From assembly GCA_964035795.1 (NCBI GenBank), contig OZ038325.1, positions 3,219,395 to 3,283,394 of the forward strand: a DNA stretch of 64,000 nt. The letters run 5' to 3'. The notes beneath the pieces are model-generated. The model searched no databases. It was not told the DNA's origin and saw only the letters and a list, made by a program, of their open reading frames with translations. Each line of letters starts with the position of its first letter. The first letter of the stretch is position 1. The DNA is from Pterobdella sp. o SKG-2022 (taxonomy: Eukaryota; Annelida; Clitellata; Hirudinida; Piscicolidae). This document shows, in pieces, positions 48,830-61,500 of this stretch. The position numbers and the translations under genes are program-made.

Positions 48830-49560
48830 AAGAGTGAATATTCATCTGGTAGTCTTTTGAAATAGAACTTTCAGAAAACTTCAACCGCTATGCAAGAAGT
48901 TGAAATTTTTATACCTTATTTATCGATATTATATTATACACATACTAATATATTCATATTTAATTTACATGAACATTTGATTACACAAACTGAAGTATTT
49001 TTTGATAGATTACAATAAAATATCTCCCAGAATTTAGGCATTTATCATAAAACCATGGTCCTTACGACCGTAGATTCCCAGTTCCAGATATTCTGGTTCT
49101 TGCGGCATGCTTTTATCATCGATAAAGCCCCGAGATAACACAAACGTGTTTAATTGCGCACACTACGCTCACAAAGCAAATGATGCACGAACTTCTCAAG
49201 TGCCAAAAGTTACGAGAGGCACGTGCATGATTCGGTTCAATGGATGCAGAGTTTGTTTTGTACTTGAATGTTATTAGAGCTCCTTGAATTGATGATTTAT
49301 AATGATTATATTATTTTACTATAATTAGATTTTTGTTGTACGCAATTTAAGGACAAACTTCGCTTCAGAAACGCTCAATGGCATGTTCAATAAATGCATT
49401 ATCTAAAGATTCTAAGAAAAAAACGAGTTTCTTTGGTTAGCAACGGATTAAAGAAGTTCCTATTGTCATTGAATTTGTTTAGCTGCTTTAAGTTCAGCCA
49501 ATAGGAGGAGCAGGTTTGACTAATCATAGGCTTTGTTAGTTGAAAAATGTTAGTTTTTTT
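48830..49560. other. intergenic sequence, one doubtful small open stretch
   Basis: Mostly AT-rich. Between 49036 and 49165 the minus strand has a short open frame with ordinary composition (SMPQEPEYLELGIYGRKDHG) and higher GC than its surroundings. It could be an isolated exon or a relic; I cannot assign it. Confidence 0.3.
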
Positions 49561-49579
49561 TTCTTGAAAATATAAACTC

Positions 49580-51780
49580 CTATTAACAAAAAACCTCATA
49601 GCTACAAACACTTGCTTTAAACAAAAGGCAAAGAACATAAAAACCTGGGATGGCACAAGGAAAATAGGCAATAAACTTATCCCAATCTTCAACACAATTG
49701 ACTATATAATCATACCAGCCAAACACAAATGGAGAATAGTTTCAGCAAAATCTCACAATGGCATAGAAACCCTCTCTGACCATAGACTAGTCAAAACAGC
49801 TATTCTAAACACTAAACCTTACCAAATACACTCAAAATCAACTTCAAACAAAAAAATAATCTTAGAAATGGAAAATCAAGAGCACCAGCTTGATTACAAA
49901 CTCTAAACACAACAACTCTTGAATAAGATACATTTTCCATCCACCAAAAGTATGCTAAAAAGCTTAAAAGAAATAGCAGAAAAACATTTCCAAATAGAAG
50001 CAAAAATAATCTCAAGCCATAGAGCAATCACCCAGCACTAGCAGAACTGTCTAGAAAACAAAAAGACACTTGGCTAAAAATGAGAACAAAAATGCAAAAC
50101 AATACAGAATATGAAAAGCTAAAACAATTGAGAAAGCAACAAATAAAGCAGCTTAAATGCAAAGCCAAAATACATTATGACAAGTGGCTAGACAGGCAAC
50201 TACTGAAAAATGAAAGATGCTCTGATAACATGAAAATTTTTGAAGCTGTCAAATTTTAGAAAATGTAAAACTTTTGCAAATTTACGAGTCAAATAGAAGA
50301 CATTGAAAATCACTTCAAGAAGTTCAGTCCAGATGTCTCAGCCATCCATCCAATACAACTAACCCCTCCAAAAACTTTCGATAAAATAATAAATATTGAA
50401 GAAGTTCAAAATGCAATAAAAAAAACTTGGAAAATGCCAAGACAATGAAGGTATTACTGCTGAACTTGTAAAATATGCTGACAAGAGTATAACTAAAATA
50501 ATAACCTATGAGTTAAATCAAGCTATTTCATTAGGAAAAGACATCGGTATTAACACTGTCATTCTTATACCCATTCCCAAACCACACAAAACACCGAAAA
50601 CCTAAGACCAATCTGCATTGTTTCGGTATTAAGAAAAATCTTATCTCTCATCATCCTCAATAGGATACAAGAAGCCGCAGAAAAGTTTATCGGCCCCATG
50701 CAATCGGCGTTCAAAAAAGGTAGATCTACCGCTGACATCATTGCTTCAATATGGCTACCGTGTATAAAACGAAAAAAAATAGCATAATAACAAGTATAGC
50801 TTTCTGCCGCGTTCGACACAATTCAACGAAACTTACTCATAGAAACCTGCTCAAAATTCCTCCCTGCAGACGACATCACACTAATAACACCTCCTTTCAA
50901 ACACGACCCTTACAATCAAAACCTGCAACAATAAATCAAATCTTTTCGAGACAACAATAGGTGCACCACAAGGAGATAGCCTAAGCCCTATACTGTTGTG
51001 TATATACCTTAAAGAAGCAATATCTCGACTCCCAGACCAACTAGGTCGAAAAGAACTGATTTACGCAGACGACATAGATTTTTTAACTGAGAAACCCTTA
51101 GATATAATAGAAATTTCGAAACAAATGGAAAAATAAAACTTCAAAGTAAACCCTCAAAAAACAGAAATAACCACACTAACACCTACCAGCCTCGATAATA
51201 TAAAAAAAAACTAGGAACATACCTATCAATGGATAAAGAAATTTCCCACAGAAAAGCCCTAACTCTAGTTGCTATGAACAAACTGTGGATACTGTGGCAC
51301 AAAAACAAAATTAGCTAAAACAAAAAACTGAAAATGTTCAACGCATATATTCTCCCCATATTGCTTTACAACTGTGGCACGTGGTCATTGACGAAAACTA
51401 GCGAGGAGAAGCTAGACGCTTTCCACCGACGTCTTCTTCGAAGGGTCATAGGCGTTTTTTAGCCAGAAAAAATCCCCAATGAAGAACTGTATTGAAAAAA
51501 TAGCCAAATAAAACTCAGGTTCACAATGAGAAACAGAAGACTCACCTTACTAGGACACATACAAAGCCTGAGTCCAGACTCGCCTGCGCGAACATCAATG
51601 GATGCATACTTCCAAGCTCCAAACAAAACAACCCGAGCCCGACCAAAAACTACAATAGTGTCCGTTCTACAAAATGACCTCATATCTCTCAATATCAATT
51701 TTAATAACCTGGAAGATTTGCACAAAATAAGAACAACTGCCACTGACCAAAAAAAATGGAAAAAACTTATTGGCAATTGA
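49580..51780 (+). mobile_element. LINE family E, degenerate
   Basis: Plus-strand endonuclease end (IPIFNTIDYIIIPAKHKWRI, LSDHRLVKTAIL at 49660-49810), linker, then RT: ILSLIILNRIQEAAEKFIGP, QSAFKKGRSTADIIAS (50700-50750), GAPQGDSLSPILLCIYLKEA (50960-51020) and ELIYADDIDFL. YADD at 51062-51073 is intact. The C-terminus has LDAFHRRLLRRVIG-type sequence in a broken frame and RRLTLLGHIQSLSPDSPART (51535-51600). Stops occur throughout, mostly single-base decay, so this copy is old. Confidence 0.8.
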
Positions 51781-51789
51781 CAATATTCT

Positions 51790-52185
51790 TAACTATGTTT
51801 TTTTCAAAAAATGAAAGTTTGGATAAAAAAAAATATTAATGTATCAGAATGTTTAGATATTTACGGATTTTACAAAATTCGATCCAAGTGTATGCAAATC
51901 AATTTTCTTGAAATAGTGTTCTTTGAAGTGAAATAGATTTTTTTTTTCAAATAACAAAAAAAAATAGTTTTATTCAGATACGAATGTAAAAAAAATGATT
52001 ATTTCAGTACTTAAACAATTTTTTAAAAATTCTCGCCCATAAAGCTATTAAATGAGTATAATGAAATCGTCAAGTGGACGTATTCTATTTAGCAACGTTT
52101 TATTGTATATTTTAGGTGCTGACGAAAATAATGAAATATCTGAATTTTAAAAAATTGTATAATCATTAAATTGAACTATATTTAT
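51790..52185. other. AT-rich spacer, no gene seen
   Basis: Poly-A and AT-rich DNA between two LINEs. No open frame or element that I can support. Confidence 0.6.
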
Positions 52186-52189
52186 CTCA

Positions 52190-52944
52190 AAATGGTTTAT
52201 TCTAGAGAATTTTTGTTAGGTTTATCTAATAATTTTTAACGTCCCTCGCGTCAAGTGAGACGCCGAGTATTTTATTTAAAAATTAGTAGAAATAATAAAA
52301 CGTATAAAAGCAATAGGAATAGTTTTTTAAATAAAGTATCTTCAAGTAATAACTACAATATGAACAATATAAATTCCAGGTATATCTGGAAGCAAGAAAT
52401 TAATCATGAAAAAGAGTGGAAGAAAGGAAGGACCTCCTCAAGAAAATTATGCCACTACAATAATGAAAGACCGTTTTGTGTCGTAACTATGAATGTTGAA
52501 ACAATGAGGAGAAAGGCGGTTGAATTGGTGGAAGCTATGACGACGAGAGTCGATCTGTGTTGTCTTCAAGATACTCGGTGGAAAACCGACTTGAAAATAA
52601 TTTTAGACAAGAACTCTCGGTACAAGTTCTTTGGCTGTGGGAATGATGAAAAGACGAGTGGTGTTAGAATTTTATTGGCTGAAAAGTGGTGGAAGAAAGT
52701 GTTTGAGGTGATTCGAGTCTCCGATAGAACCACTTTTATAGGAATGGTCATTTGAATAGTTGTGTTTGTTTTTGTGAGTATTTGTTCACCTCAAGCTAAC
52801 CTCAGTGAGAGTGTTAAAAATCAATTCCATTACGTGCTGCAACGCACCATAGATAAAGTTTCAAACTTATAACAACTAAAAATATATGGAGACTGAAATG
52901 GCCATATAGGATCACATTCTACTGCTTTTGAGGAGGTGCATGTT
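52190..52944 (+). mobile_element. LINE family A, 5' part (interrupted element)
   Basis: Begins MVYSREFLLGLSNNF (52192), then a 166-residue frame (52255-52755) with the endonuclease start: FCVVTMNVETMRRKAVELVE, DLCCLQDTRWK and YKFFGCGNDEKTSGVRILLA. A decayed GDWNGHIG-like stretch lies at 52885-52910. The element is broken at about 52945 by the family F LINE and resumes near 55010. Confidence 0.8.
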
Positions 52945-55008
52945 GGGCAAGCATTGGAAGAAAGAAGCTATGCCGGTGGAAGCGTAAGTTCCTAACAGGG
53001 CCATCCAAGTCGGACAGGTCAAGGGGTAAAGGTCGGACTAAGTTCAGTCTACTGGTTCTTCAAGTTGAGGGTTTGAACTAGGCTAACAGCCTAAAGGTGT
53101 TACAGAAACTACAACAATAAACTTTGAAGACTTCTTAGTCCAGGACGGGTTCTCTAGCAGAGCTTATGACGCGAGCTGGTAAAAATCCTCGAAAAGCCAG
53201 TGCGCTGACAACTCTTTTGACGACCAAAACAAAACCTGGAGCATTAGAATCTTACACGAAGTAGGCAAGACAGCTCAAGTCTGTCGAGAGATGCTAAAAT
53301 ACAACTTGAAGATTCTAGGCCTGAGTGAGACAAGATGGACAGGATCAGGAAAAACACAATTATTGAGCGGAAACACCATCATCCACCCTGGACAGAATGA
53401 AGGCCAACCCCACACCCATGGAGTAGCATTGCTGATGACACCCGAAGCAACACGAGCACTGCTGTCCTGTGAGCCTATGTTACCAAGAATCCTCACAGCA
53501 TGCTTCAATTTAAAGGGCAGAAAATTTACCATCATTCAGTGCTATGCCCCTACCAATGTGGGAGCCATTGAAAAGAAGGATGAGTTTTACCAACAAATCC
53601 AAGCCACCACAAAGACACCCAAAAAATACATGAAAATTTTCATGGCAGACGTGAACGCCAAAGTTGGTGCTGCTAACACAAGTTGAAGAACATTGGCTCA
53701 GCCTTCAAGGTCAAAAACCTGCAAAACAATTGACGAGAAATTATTCTTTTCATTCCTGGCAAAATACTAAGCAGAATCATTCTTGAGAGACTGAAAAACG
53801 CCTTGGACAAAAAACTTCGGGACGAACAAGCGGGCTTCCGACAAGATCGCTCATGCACGGATCACATTGCAACCATCATTGAGCAGTCCTTCGAGTGGCA
53901 GACCCCTCTGAACGCAGTCTTCGTCAACTTTCAAAAAGCTTTTAACAAGGTTGACTAAGATGTCATCTGGAAACAGATGCACCATTACGGCTTTTCATCA
54001 ACGTTTATAAACATCATTCAGCAAATGTACGAAGACGCTACCTGTCAAAGGATCCACAAATGGAAACTAACGGAACTTTTCAGCGTACAAAATGGCGTCT
54101 GTCAGAGCTGTTTGCTCTCACCGACCAGTTTTCTGATGGTGGTTGACTGGGTCATGAAGTCTACAGCAGACCAGAGGACAGGCATTCAGTGGACCTTCAA
54201 AAAACAGCTGGAAGACCTAGACTTTGCAGCTGACATAAGCCTTCTTTCCCACAAACAGCAAGATGCGCAAGAGAAACTATGTCATGTAGCAGAGGAAGCT
54301 GACAAGACTGGAATTTAAATAAATACTGGAAAGACAAAGGTCATGAGAGTCAACAACAAGAACCAAGATCCAGTGAAACTACATCACGAGGAAATTAAGG
54401 AGGTTGAAAAGTTTGTTTATTTGGGCAGTGTTGTCAGCAAAAATGGAGGATCAGACGAAGAAATCAAGAGCCGCATCAACAAAGCTAGACACGTTTTCAA
54501 CACCTTTCGACAAATCTGGACATCGGAAACCTTCTCAGTTCCGCAATAAGATCAAGATTTTCAACACTAAGGTGAACTCGGTTCTACTTTATGAGTCAGA
54601 GACGTGGCGAGTGATAAATACCATCACCCACAAGCTGCAGACATTCATGAACCGATGCCTAAGAAACATCCTGAACATCAGATAGCCAGAAGTTGTTTCC
54701 AACGAAGAACTATGAAACAATACAAATAAAGTCACACTGGAAACAGAAATAAAGGAGCGGAAATGGAGATGAATGAGTCATAGGCTATGCAAGCTTGCAG
54801 CCAACATCATTAGACAGACCTCGGACTGGAACCCACAGAGGAAAAGAAAAGTTGGCCGTTCTAAGCAAACCTGGCGGAGAAGCATCGAGGCAGAGACGAA
54901 GGTTACCGGAATGACGTGGGCCGAGCTGAAGAGGACCAGCCAAAACCCATACGTTGGAAGAGTGTTGTTGTAGCTCTATGCTTCCGAGGATGCAAGAGGA
55001 ACCTAACC
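52945..55008 (+). mobile_element. LINE family F (RTE-like), inserted in a family A element
   Basis: A 5' UTR (TGCCGGTGGAAGCGTAAGTT) precedes an endonuclease at 53291-53686: LKILGLSETRWTGSGKTQLL, HTHGVALLMTPEA, IIQCYAPTNVGA and MADVNAKVGA. Then an abrupt jump (about 53690-53760) into the RT: KILSRIILERLKNALDKKLR, DEQAGFRQDRSCTDHIA, VNFQKAFNKVD and FAADISLL. The catalytic box is FAAD (54223-54234), so one Asp is lost. The C-terminus has YLGSVVSKNGGSDEEIKSRI, LLYESETWRV and RRKVGRSKQTWRRSIEAETK. It ends with GGAACCTAACCTAA. An internal deletion joined endonuclease to RT. Confidence 0.87.
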
Positions 55009-56040
55009 TAAATCGACCACATATTTTATAAAAAGGTTCGAAGCTAAGAGACTTGGTGAATCAAATGTAATTTTCTATTGTTTTCAAACTCTTATCTAAG
55101 AAAATGAAACTTCGGAAGAAACTAATGAGACATTAGGTGAACGTTGGGATTTCCTAAAGAAGAGTTTGATTCTTGCAGCAAAACAGGTTTATGGAGTCCT
55201 TGCAAGACATTCTTGGAAGAGGCAGACATAGTGGTGGAATGAAAAAGTTCAAAAAGTTTTTCCACTCAAAAGAAAATGTTTCAAAGACTGGAAGGCTGGA
55301 GGAAGTAGAAACAGTTACCAGGCTGCTAAACGTGCATCCAATCTTGCTGTGCACCATGCCAGAAATGAAGCTAAAAAGAATGTTTTCAAGACAATTAACC
55401 CAAGGTCTGTTGAAGTATACCGTATAGCTAAACAAATGCGACGTGTCAACCAGGGCGTCATTGGAGATAAGCCGGGGAGGAATGATAATGGCCAAATGTC
55501 GCTGGATAATGATTCCAAAAAAGAAGCCAACTTCTACCTTTTTTTTACTTATCGCCGTCTAACTTTATTGATCAAAAGTCGTATCTATTCAACCTGCGTC
55601 AGACGCGCTATGTTGCATGCTGCTGAAACATGGACTGTAACAGTATCCACTTTGAACCGTCTTAAAGAAAACGACCTGGCCATGGTTCGCTGGATGTGCA
55701 ACTTTTAAGCACATTATAACATTCATTCTGGCTCTCTTTTTTCTAAACTTGGCATTCAGAATGTTGAGATAGTTTTACGTACCAGCAGAATGAGGTGGTT
55801 TTAACACGTGGAGCAGAGCGCTGGTTTGATTTCGCAGATGTGAAAGTTGGAGTTGGATTCTTGTAAAAAACCTGAAAGGCCGAAAAAAAACTTGGAACGA
55901 ACTTGTATTGAATGACAAAAAAAAGCTAGGCATGGTTTGTGTAGATCCTCTCAATCGCTCTGAATGGAAAGGCCGACTTCAAGATAGATCTTCCAAAAAA
56001 GCCTTACTCATTGTAAAGGAAAAAGGGTTGTGAAAAAGCT
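55009..56040 (+). mobile_element. LINE family A, 3' part (interrupted element)
   Basis: Resumes with IDHIFYKK, the end of the endonuclease (QIDFFLYRK in the 8945 copy). The linker follows (HARNEAKKNVFKTINPRSVE, YRIAKQMRRVNQGVIGDK), then a jump at about 55540 to RRLTLLIKSRIYSTCVRRAM and RLKENDLAMVRWMCNF, the RT C-terminus. The RT palm and Cys-rich finger are deleted. Confidence 0.8.
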
Positions 56041-56610
56041 TTGATTGAAATAGATACACATACAAATAAAGATTTACACACATACATGGAGGTGTACACA
56101 CATACATATAGATATACATAAAAAAAGGGACAACTATAAAATTGAAGCTATTTTTAAATAGCACCCCCAATATTGGAACAGGTCATTGATAACCACTTCA
56201 TTTCATTCCGTATCAATACTTGGCCGATTTACATGATAACCGTGAACTTTCTTTAATTTCTACTTTTGAGTTGTAGAGTATTAATCAAAATAAATAACGG
56301 TTATATGAACAATAGTAATAATAAGTTCCATAACATTAATAATGAAAATAGAGAATAATGAAATTATTTTTTGAGCATCGTATTTTAAAAATAAATTAAA
56401 TTTCGTTTATAATTGTTAATATTGTTTAAAAAAAAAAAGAATAGTAATGAAAAACAATAATAAAAACAAAATTTAACAAAAACGACAATAACAAGATAAC
56501 ATTGATAACAGCACACACAAGGGTAGCGTGCTCAAACCATTTAATTGTGCTCATTATTATTGAGTCAAATATGTGAAGGCATGCCTGGTAACCTGGGAGA
56601 GTTTGTTTGT
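56041..56610. other. AT-rich spacer, no gene seen
   Basis: Contains CACATACATG-type tracts and AT-rich DNA. Nothing coding supported. Confidence 0.6.
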
Positions 56611-56869
<259 letters not shown>

Positions 56870-57250
56870 CTATTGTTTGTTCGTTTGTAAGAAATAATAC
56901 AGCTAATAGAAACGACTGACATAAAGAAAAGTTGACATTTAACAAAACTGAGTTAATAAGCCAGCAAAAATTGATCAATTACTTAAAAACACTGCACTTT
57001 GAAGTTGATAGCAGACGAATAAGAAAAATTTTTACTATCCTTATTTTTGTTGTTATACTAGAAAACTTGAATCATTTACATAAATTAAATAACTAGTTCG
57101 AAAAAACTTTCAAATGATAATAAAATTATTTATAAAAAATAAAAAACACTCATAATAAAAATAGCAATAACAAGAAAAAATAACTTATTATCAGCTGGCA
57201 AACATGTGTCGTTGTTGAAAAAAAAATATTTTTCCAAAAACCATGAAATA

Positions 57251-57340
57251 TGACTATTTAAATGTGTTTTATGCAGAAACTGTGTTAACCATAAAATATA
57301 TGACTATTTATATGTGTTTTATGCAGAAACTGTGTTAACT
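57251..57340. repeat. 50-bp tandem duplication
   Basis: TGACTATTTAAATGTGTTTT...GCAGAAACTGTGTTAACC is followed 50 bases later by the same with one change in the first 40 bases. Confidence 0.9.
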
Positions 57341-59194
57341 GACAGAATCTCAAGGTCTTACGAGTTAAGCTCTAATCGCATTAAACTATTGAAAATAATA
57401 AAAGAATAACAATTATGGTGGAAATAATGCATAATCCTAAAAAAACATTTAAAAAATAATAAATATGAAGAATAATAAAAAAAAGTTGATATTAGCAGCT
57501 ACTAATTGTTTTAAATAAGTTTTCAAGCAGTCGAATCACTCTAATATAACTGTTATGAAGTAAGAATAACAATAATAATGCAAATAAGAACAACGAAAAT
57601 AATAATATGACAATAACATAAATATTGATAATAAAAAGGATGCTTATAAAAGTTAATATTGATATGACATGTGTACAAACATTATTTATTGAATCTTATT
57701 TAAATGTAAAAAACGTATAAAATAACTAATAATATAACTCACTAGTTAAATAAATAATTAGCTAAAAAACTAACCAAATAAGTAATTGAATAAAAACTAA
57801 TTTAGTTAAACTAATTGAGTAAACAACTGATTAGCTTTATAACTAACATACCAAATATACTAGCTAAACAGCCTCCCTAGCTATGAACAAGCAAAAGATA
57901 TATTTTCTGGACCAAATTAATTTGATTGAAGGTGAAAACAACGGCTTTTAAGTTTTATAAGATCGCACATTGGTCTTCGATCTACTCAAAACTAATGAAT
58001 TGTGAAAAGCTTCGTGTTATTATTCAGTTAATAAAAGTGATTGATAGAATCGTTTTTTGTTAACGGGCTAGTTTAGTTAATTAAAAATAACGATTACTAT
58101 TGAATCAGTATTATTACTGTGCAATTATTTTCATTTATAAAAAATATTATTATTCTTTTTACTGTATAATTTTTTAGACAAAATTTGTTTGAGTTGGTTT
58201 TGATGAGTCATCTTTTTATTAATTATTATAGTTTCAAATACAAAAAAATTAAATGTTTATTGTAAGTTTCAACGTTATTATACCAGAAAATAAAATTTTA
58301 TTGTATATTGTAACATTAATGTACCATAAAATCAATTCATATTGTATTTTATTACAGTAATACGCCAAAAAACACAACTTTTAATGAATATTATAATACA
58401 AAAATACCAGAAATGCAACGCCAAGGTAAAAGTTATCAAAAATGAATGTCTGTTCCACGGAGAAGAGAAATATTTTGAAACTTTTTAATATCCATGACTC
58501 ATAAAATAAGATCTTTTTTGTTTTTTTAAAATGATGGGTAACATGGTAAAGAACAATAAAAAGAATAATACACTTTATTAAAATTATTATTATTAGTTTT
58601 TTTAGAATACAATAATTACAGAAAACTTAAGTAGGAAACATCATCAAGGAGGCTGACAAGTGTTGAGAGGCTAAAAATGCTTTCCACAACTTTTCTCATT
58701 ATTATCATTGATTTAGTTTATAAGTTATTTCTGAAGTTTATTAAAAATCTCTACATGATTTTATGAGTTTGAGTACATTTATTGAGCAAAACCAGCTAGA
58801 ATTTCCGATAGCTATAATACGTTACACTTACCAAAGCAAATTAAGAATTGATAGAGGTGTTAATGAGTCAAAAAAGCAAATTTTAAATACATTTTGAATT
58901 TTAAATGCATCAAACAAGCCCTTTAAAGCTTTTTTGAGCAATTGGTGTAACCAGTAATAATTCAACAGCCACTAAACTTTTTGAAATGTATACTAATAGG
59001 CAATAAACTAATAGGGCAGCCTCAAAATGTGGATTACAAAGACATGATGGCAATTAGCATCATTGTTCAAATATCTTAAATCAAAAATAATTGCCTTTGT
59101 AAACACTCATGAGTAATTGAATGAGGTGATGAAAACTTTTCATATATTTGCTCTTTATGCAAATTATTTTAACACTACTGGTATTTTTATTAGG

Positions 59195-59290
59195 TACGAA
59201 GCTTTTCGTTAACAAAGTGAAATTATCAAGTACTTTATATTGTTAAAATAAAATCACCTCTCGTGTTCAAATAATTTGTAGTATTAACTT
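59195..59290. repeat. single arm of the palindrome family
   Basis: CGAAGCTTTTCGTTAACAAA, then AAATTATCAAGTAC and GTGTTCAAATAATTTG, matching parts of both arms of 47651-47814 but without the inverted structure. Confidence 0.75.
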
Positions 59291-59488
59291 TAACTAAAGA
59301 AGATTATTATTGATCTTTGTTGTTTAGGTCCTTCTGTTGGGCACTGAGAGCTTTTATCTTGCCTCTTATCAATGAAAACCAAATTGTCATAACTTATTAA
59401 AATAACCATCCTATATCTTGTAAATATAACCCTTTTATACTATTCTGTTTCCATTCCACAAAAAGCCTCTCACCCAATAATAATCATA

Positions 59489-59752
59489 ATGACGAAGAAG
59501 CCTGCAAAACGCACGAATACAATCAGTCCATTAAGAGCTACGAGCATTACTTGGTATGTTGAACCGAATGTTTGTTCTCGAGCTGATTCAATTAATATTA
59601 TGCGTGAAAGACTTGAGTGCAAATGTAATAGAAATCAATATGACCTAATTTATGGGGATAATCAATATGATCTAATTTATGGGGATAATCAATGTGAACT
59701 TATTTCTTGTAATGAATTAATACTTGGTTGTTGGTGCTTAGTTAACGCTTGA
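59489..59752 (+). CDS. hypothetical 87-residue open frame with internal 27-bp repeat
   Basis: Starts MTKKPAKRTNTISPLRATSI. The second half contains the tandem NQYDLIYGDNQYDLIYGDNQ, coded by a 27-base repeat at 59633, 59660 and 59687. A GTATGT donor-like site at about 59551 would end a short first exon after SITW. No recognised domain. It could be a first exon or chance. Confidence 0.25.
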   Translation: MTKKPAKRTNTISPLRATSITWYVEPNVCSRADSINIMRERLECKCNRNQYDLIYGDNQYDLIYGDNQCELISCNELILGCWCLVNA

Positions 59753-60955
59753 TTGGTGGTTGAATATGAAAATTGGTGACAGGAAACTAATATTCAATCT
59801 TTGGTAACAAGTTATCAACTAATTAGTGCTATTAAATTAGCATTTAATTGTAGCTGATGAATTCCTATTTGGTGATATTAATAATTTAATTTTTGTTAAT
59901 TAGACCTCGAAAAGTGTTTTCATTTTGAATCATTTCATTTGTTGCTAATAAATCAAACTTGGACCGGTTCCCATGACTTAATAATTAGCTGTTGGTAGCT
60001 TGAAATGCTGACATAAGGTTATGCTTGCATCAGCATTTGCTGACAAAAATAATAAGAATAACAACAATGAATAAGATTGAAGTAAATAATAAAAAAATAA
60101 ATAAAACATTTTCTGGTAAGATGAGTGATATTGAATTGTTGGTAACTTATAATAGATAGAATTGAAAAATATGAATAATCATAAACAGAATTTTTTATAA
60201 CAATTAATATAAATAATTTAAAAATACTACAAATATCTTCTTGATATGAAAAATATTCTGGAAAATAAAATGATGGAAAGTGTGGTTGCATCATCATTTG
60301 GTGACAAATTTAAAATAATCAAAACCAAATAATATATGTATAATTCAAAATAAAAAAATAACTATAGTAAAGCCATGAAGACAAATTAGCGAAAAATTTT
60401 AAAACCATGAAAAACAGAAAGAACCAAAGAATAAAAAGACAGCCATTCAAGAACTCATGGCTTAACCTGTCATTGGCTGTGTTATTAGTGTGCAACAAAA
60501 AATGATTTTTAAGTTTTGTAAAGTTCTATCATCAACAATTTTTGAAACCTTATTGTGATATTTTTATGTAGTTTCGCTTTCAGATGATAAATTTTGAGAC
60601 AGTCATAAATTTGAAAAGCACTAAAAATTAATTTTATTCAAACGAAGATTTTCTTTAACAGTGAAGAACAAGCACGTTGTTGTTCGTCAATCGTGTTCTA
60701 ATATGACCATGGCAACAAAGAAAAAAATATTATTATTTATTTATTTATTTATATATACATATATATTTTACTAAATAAAGATGTATAGAAAATTATCATA
60801 ATAAGAGATGAAAATAAATATTATCATAAAATAAATCAATAAATAAGAATGAATAATTAAGCTATAATAGTAATGATAATAATAATAGTAATAATAGAAG
60901 AACAAAATAAAAGTAAAATATTAAATCAATAGAAATAAATAAGATGAAATAAAGA
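59753..60955. other. AT-rich spacer, no gene seen
   Basis: Contains a loosely repeated GCATCAxCATTTGxTGACAAA at about 60028 and 60288, and TTTATTTA tracts near 60730. Nothing else. Confidence 0.55.
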
Positions 60956-60959
60956 TAAA

Positions 60960-61290
60960 ATAGCTCTTAGCTGTGTGTTCTTGTGTGGCTGATCAGACCG
61001 ATTCGCGCCAGAAAACATCTTCCGCATGTTTGGCACCAGTGTGTGGGAAGTCTTTCTGGTGCACCTTCTCCAGCTTTGCGTCATGCGTTTTAATTTTGCA
61101 CCGTTTAGACGGTTTTCTTCTGAAAGGAGTGCACCATTACTGATCAATCTACGCCAAGCGGGCCTGTCAAAGGCAGCTTTTTCCTATGCAGTGACGTCTA
61201 TATTGAAGTCCTTTAGATTTGACTTAAAATAATCTTTATAACGTTTGCGTGGGGCTTCGATTTTTCTTTGACCATATTGTGGGTGCTTAT
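60960..61290 (-). mobile_element. LINE RT C-terminal fragment beside the assembly gap
   Basis: The minus strand gives QRKIEAPRKRYKDYFKSNLK, DFNIDVTA, then AWRRLISNGALLSEENRLNG and a final VPNMRKMF-type Cys/His-poor tail. This is the usual end of family B-like LINEs, where a C2H2 motif often follows; here it is decayed. Confidence 0.75.
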
Positions 61291-61300
61291 TTTTTTTTTT

Positions 61301-61500
61301 NNNNNNNNNNNNNNNNNNNNNNNNNNNNNNNNNNNNNNNNNNNNNNNNNNNNNNNNNNNNNNNNNNNNNNNNNNNNNNNNNNNNNNNNNNNNNNNNNNNN
61401 NNNNNNNNNNNNNNNNNNNNNNNNNNNNNNNNNNNNNNNNNNNNNNNNNNNNNNNNNNNNNNNNNNNNNNNNNNNNNNNNNNNNNNNNNNNNNNNNNNNN
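61301..61500. other. assembly gap (200 N)
   Basis: Exactly 200 N after a poly-T run, with different repeats on each side. A round number suggests an estimated or arbitrary gap length. Confidence 1.

Larger units (their letters stand above)
56870..59480. other. AT-rich region with repeats and no clear gene
   Basis: 2.6 kb of low-GC DNA. It holds a two-copy 50-bp tandem (57251-57340) and hairpin-family copies at 58000-58085 and 59195-59290. No long frame, splice chain or RNA gene is visible. Confidence 0.65.
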
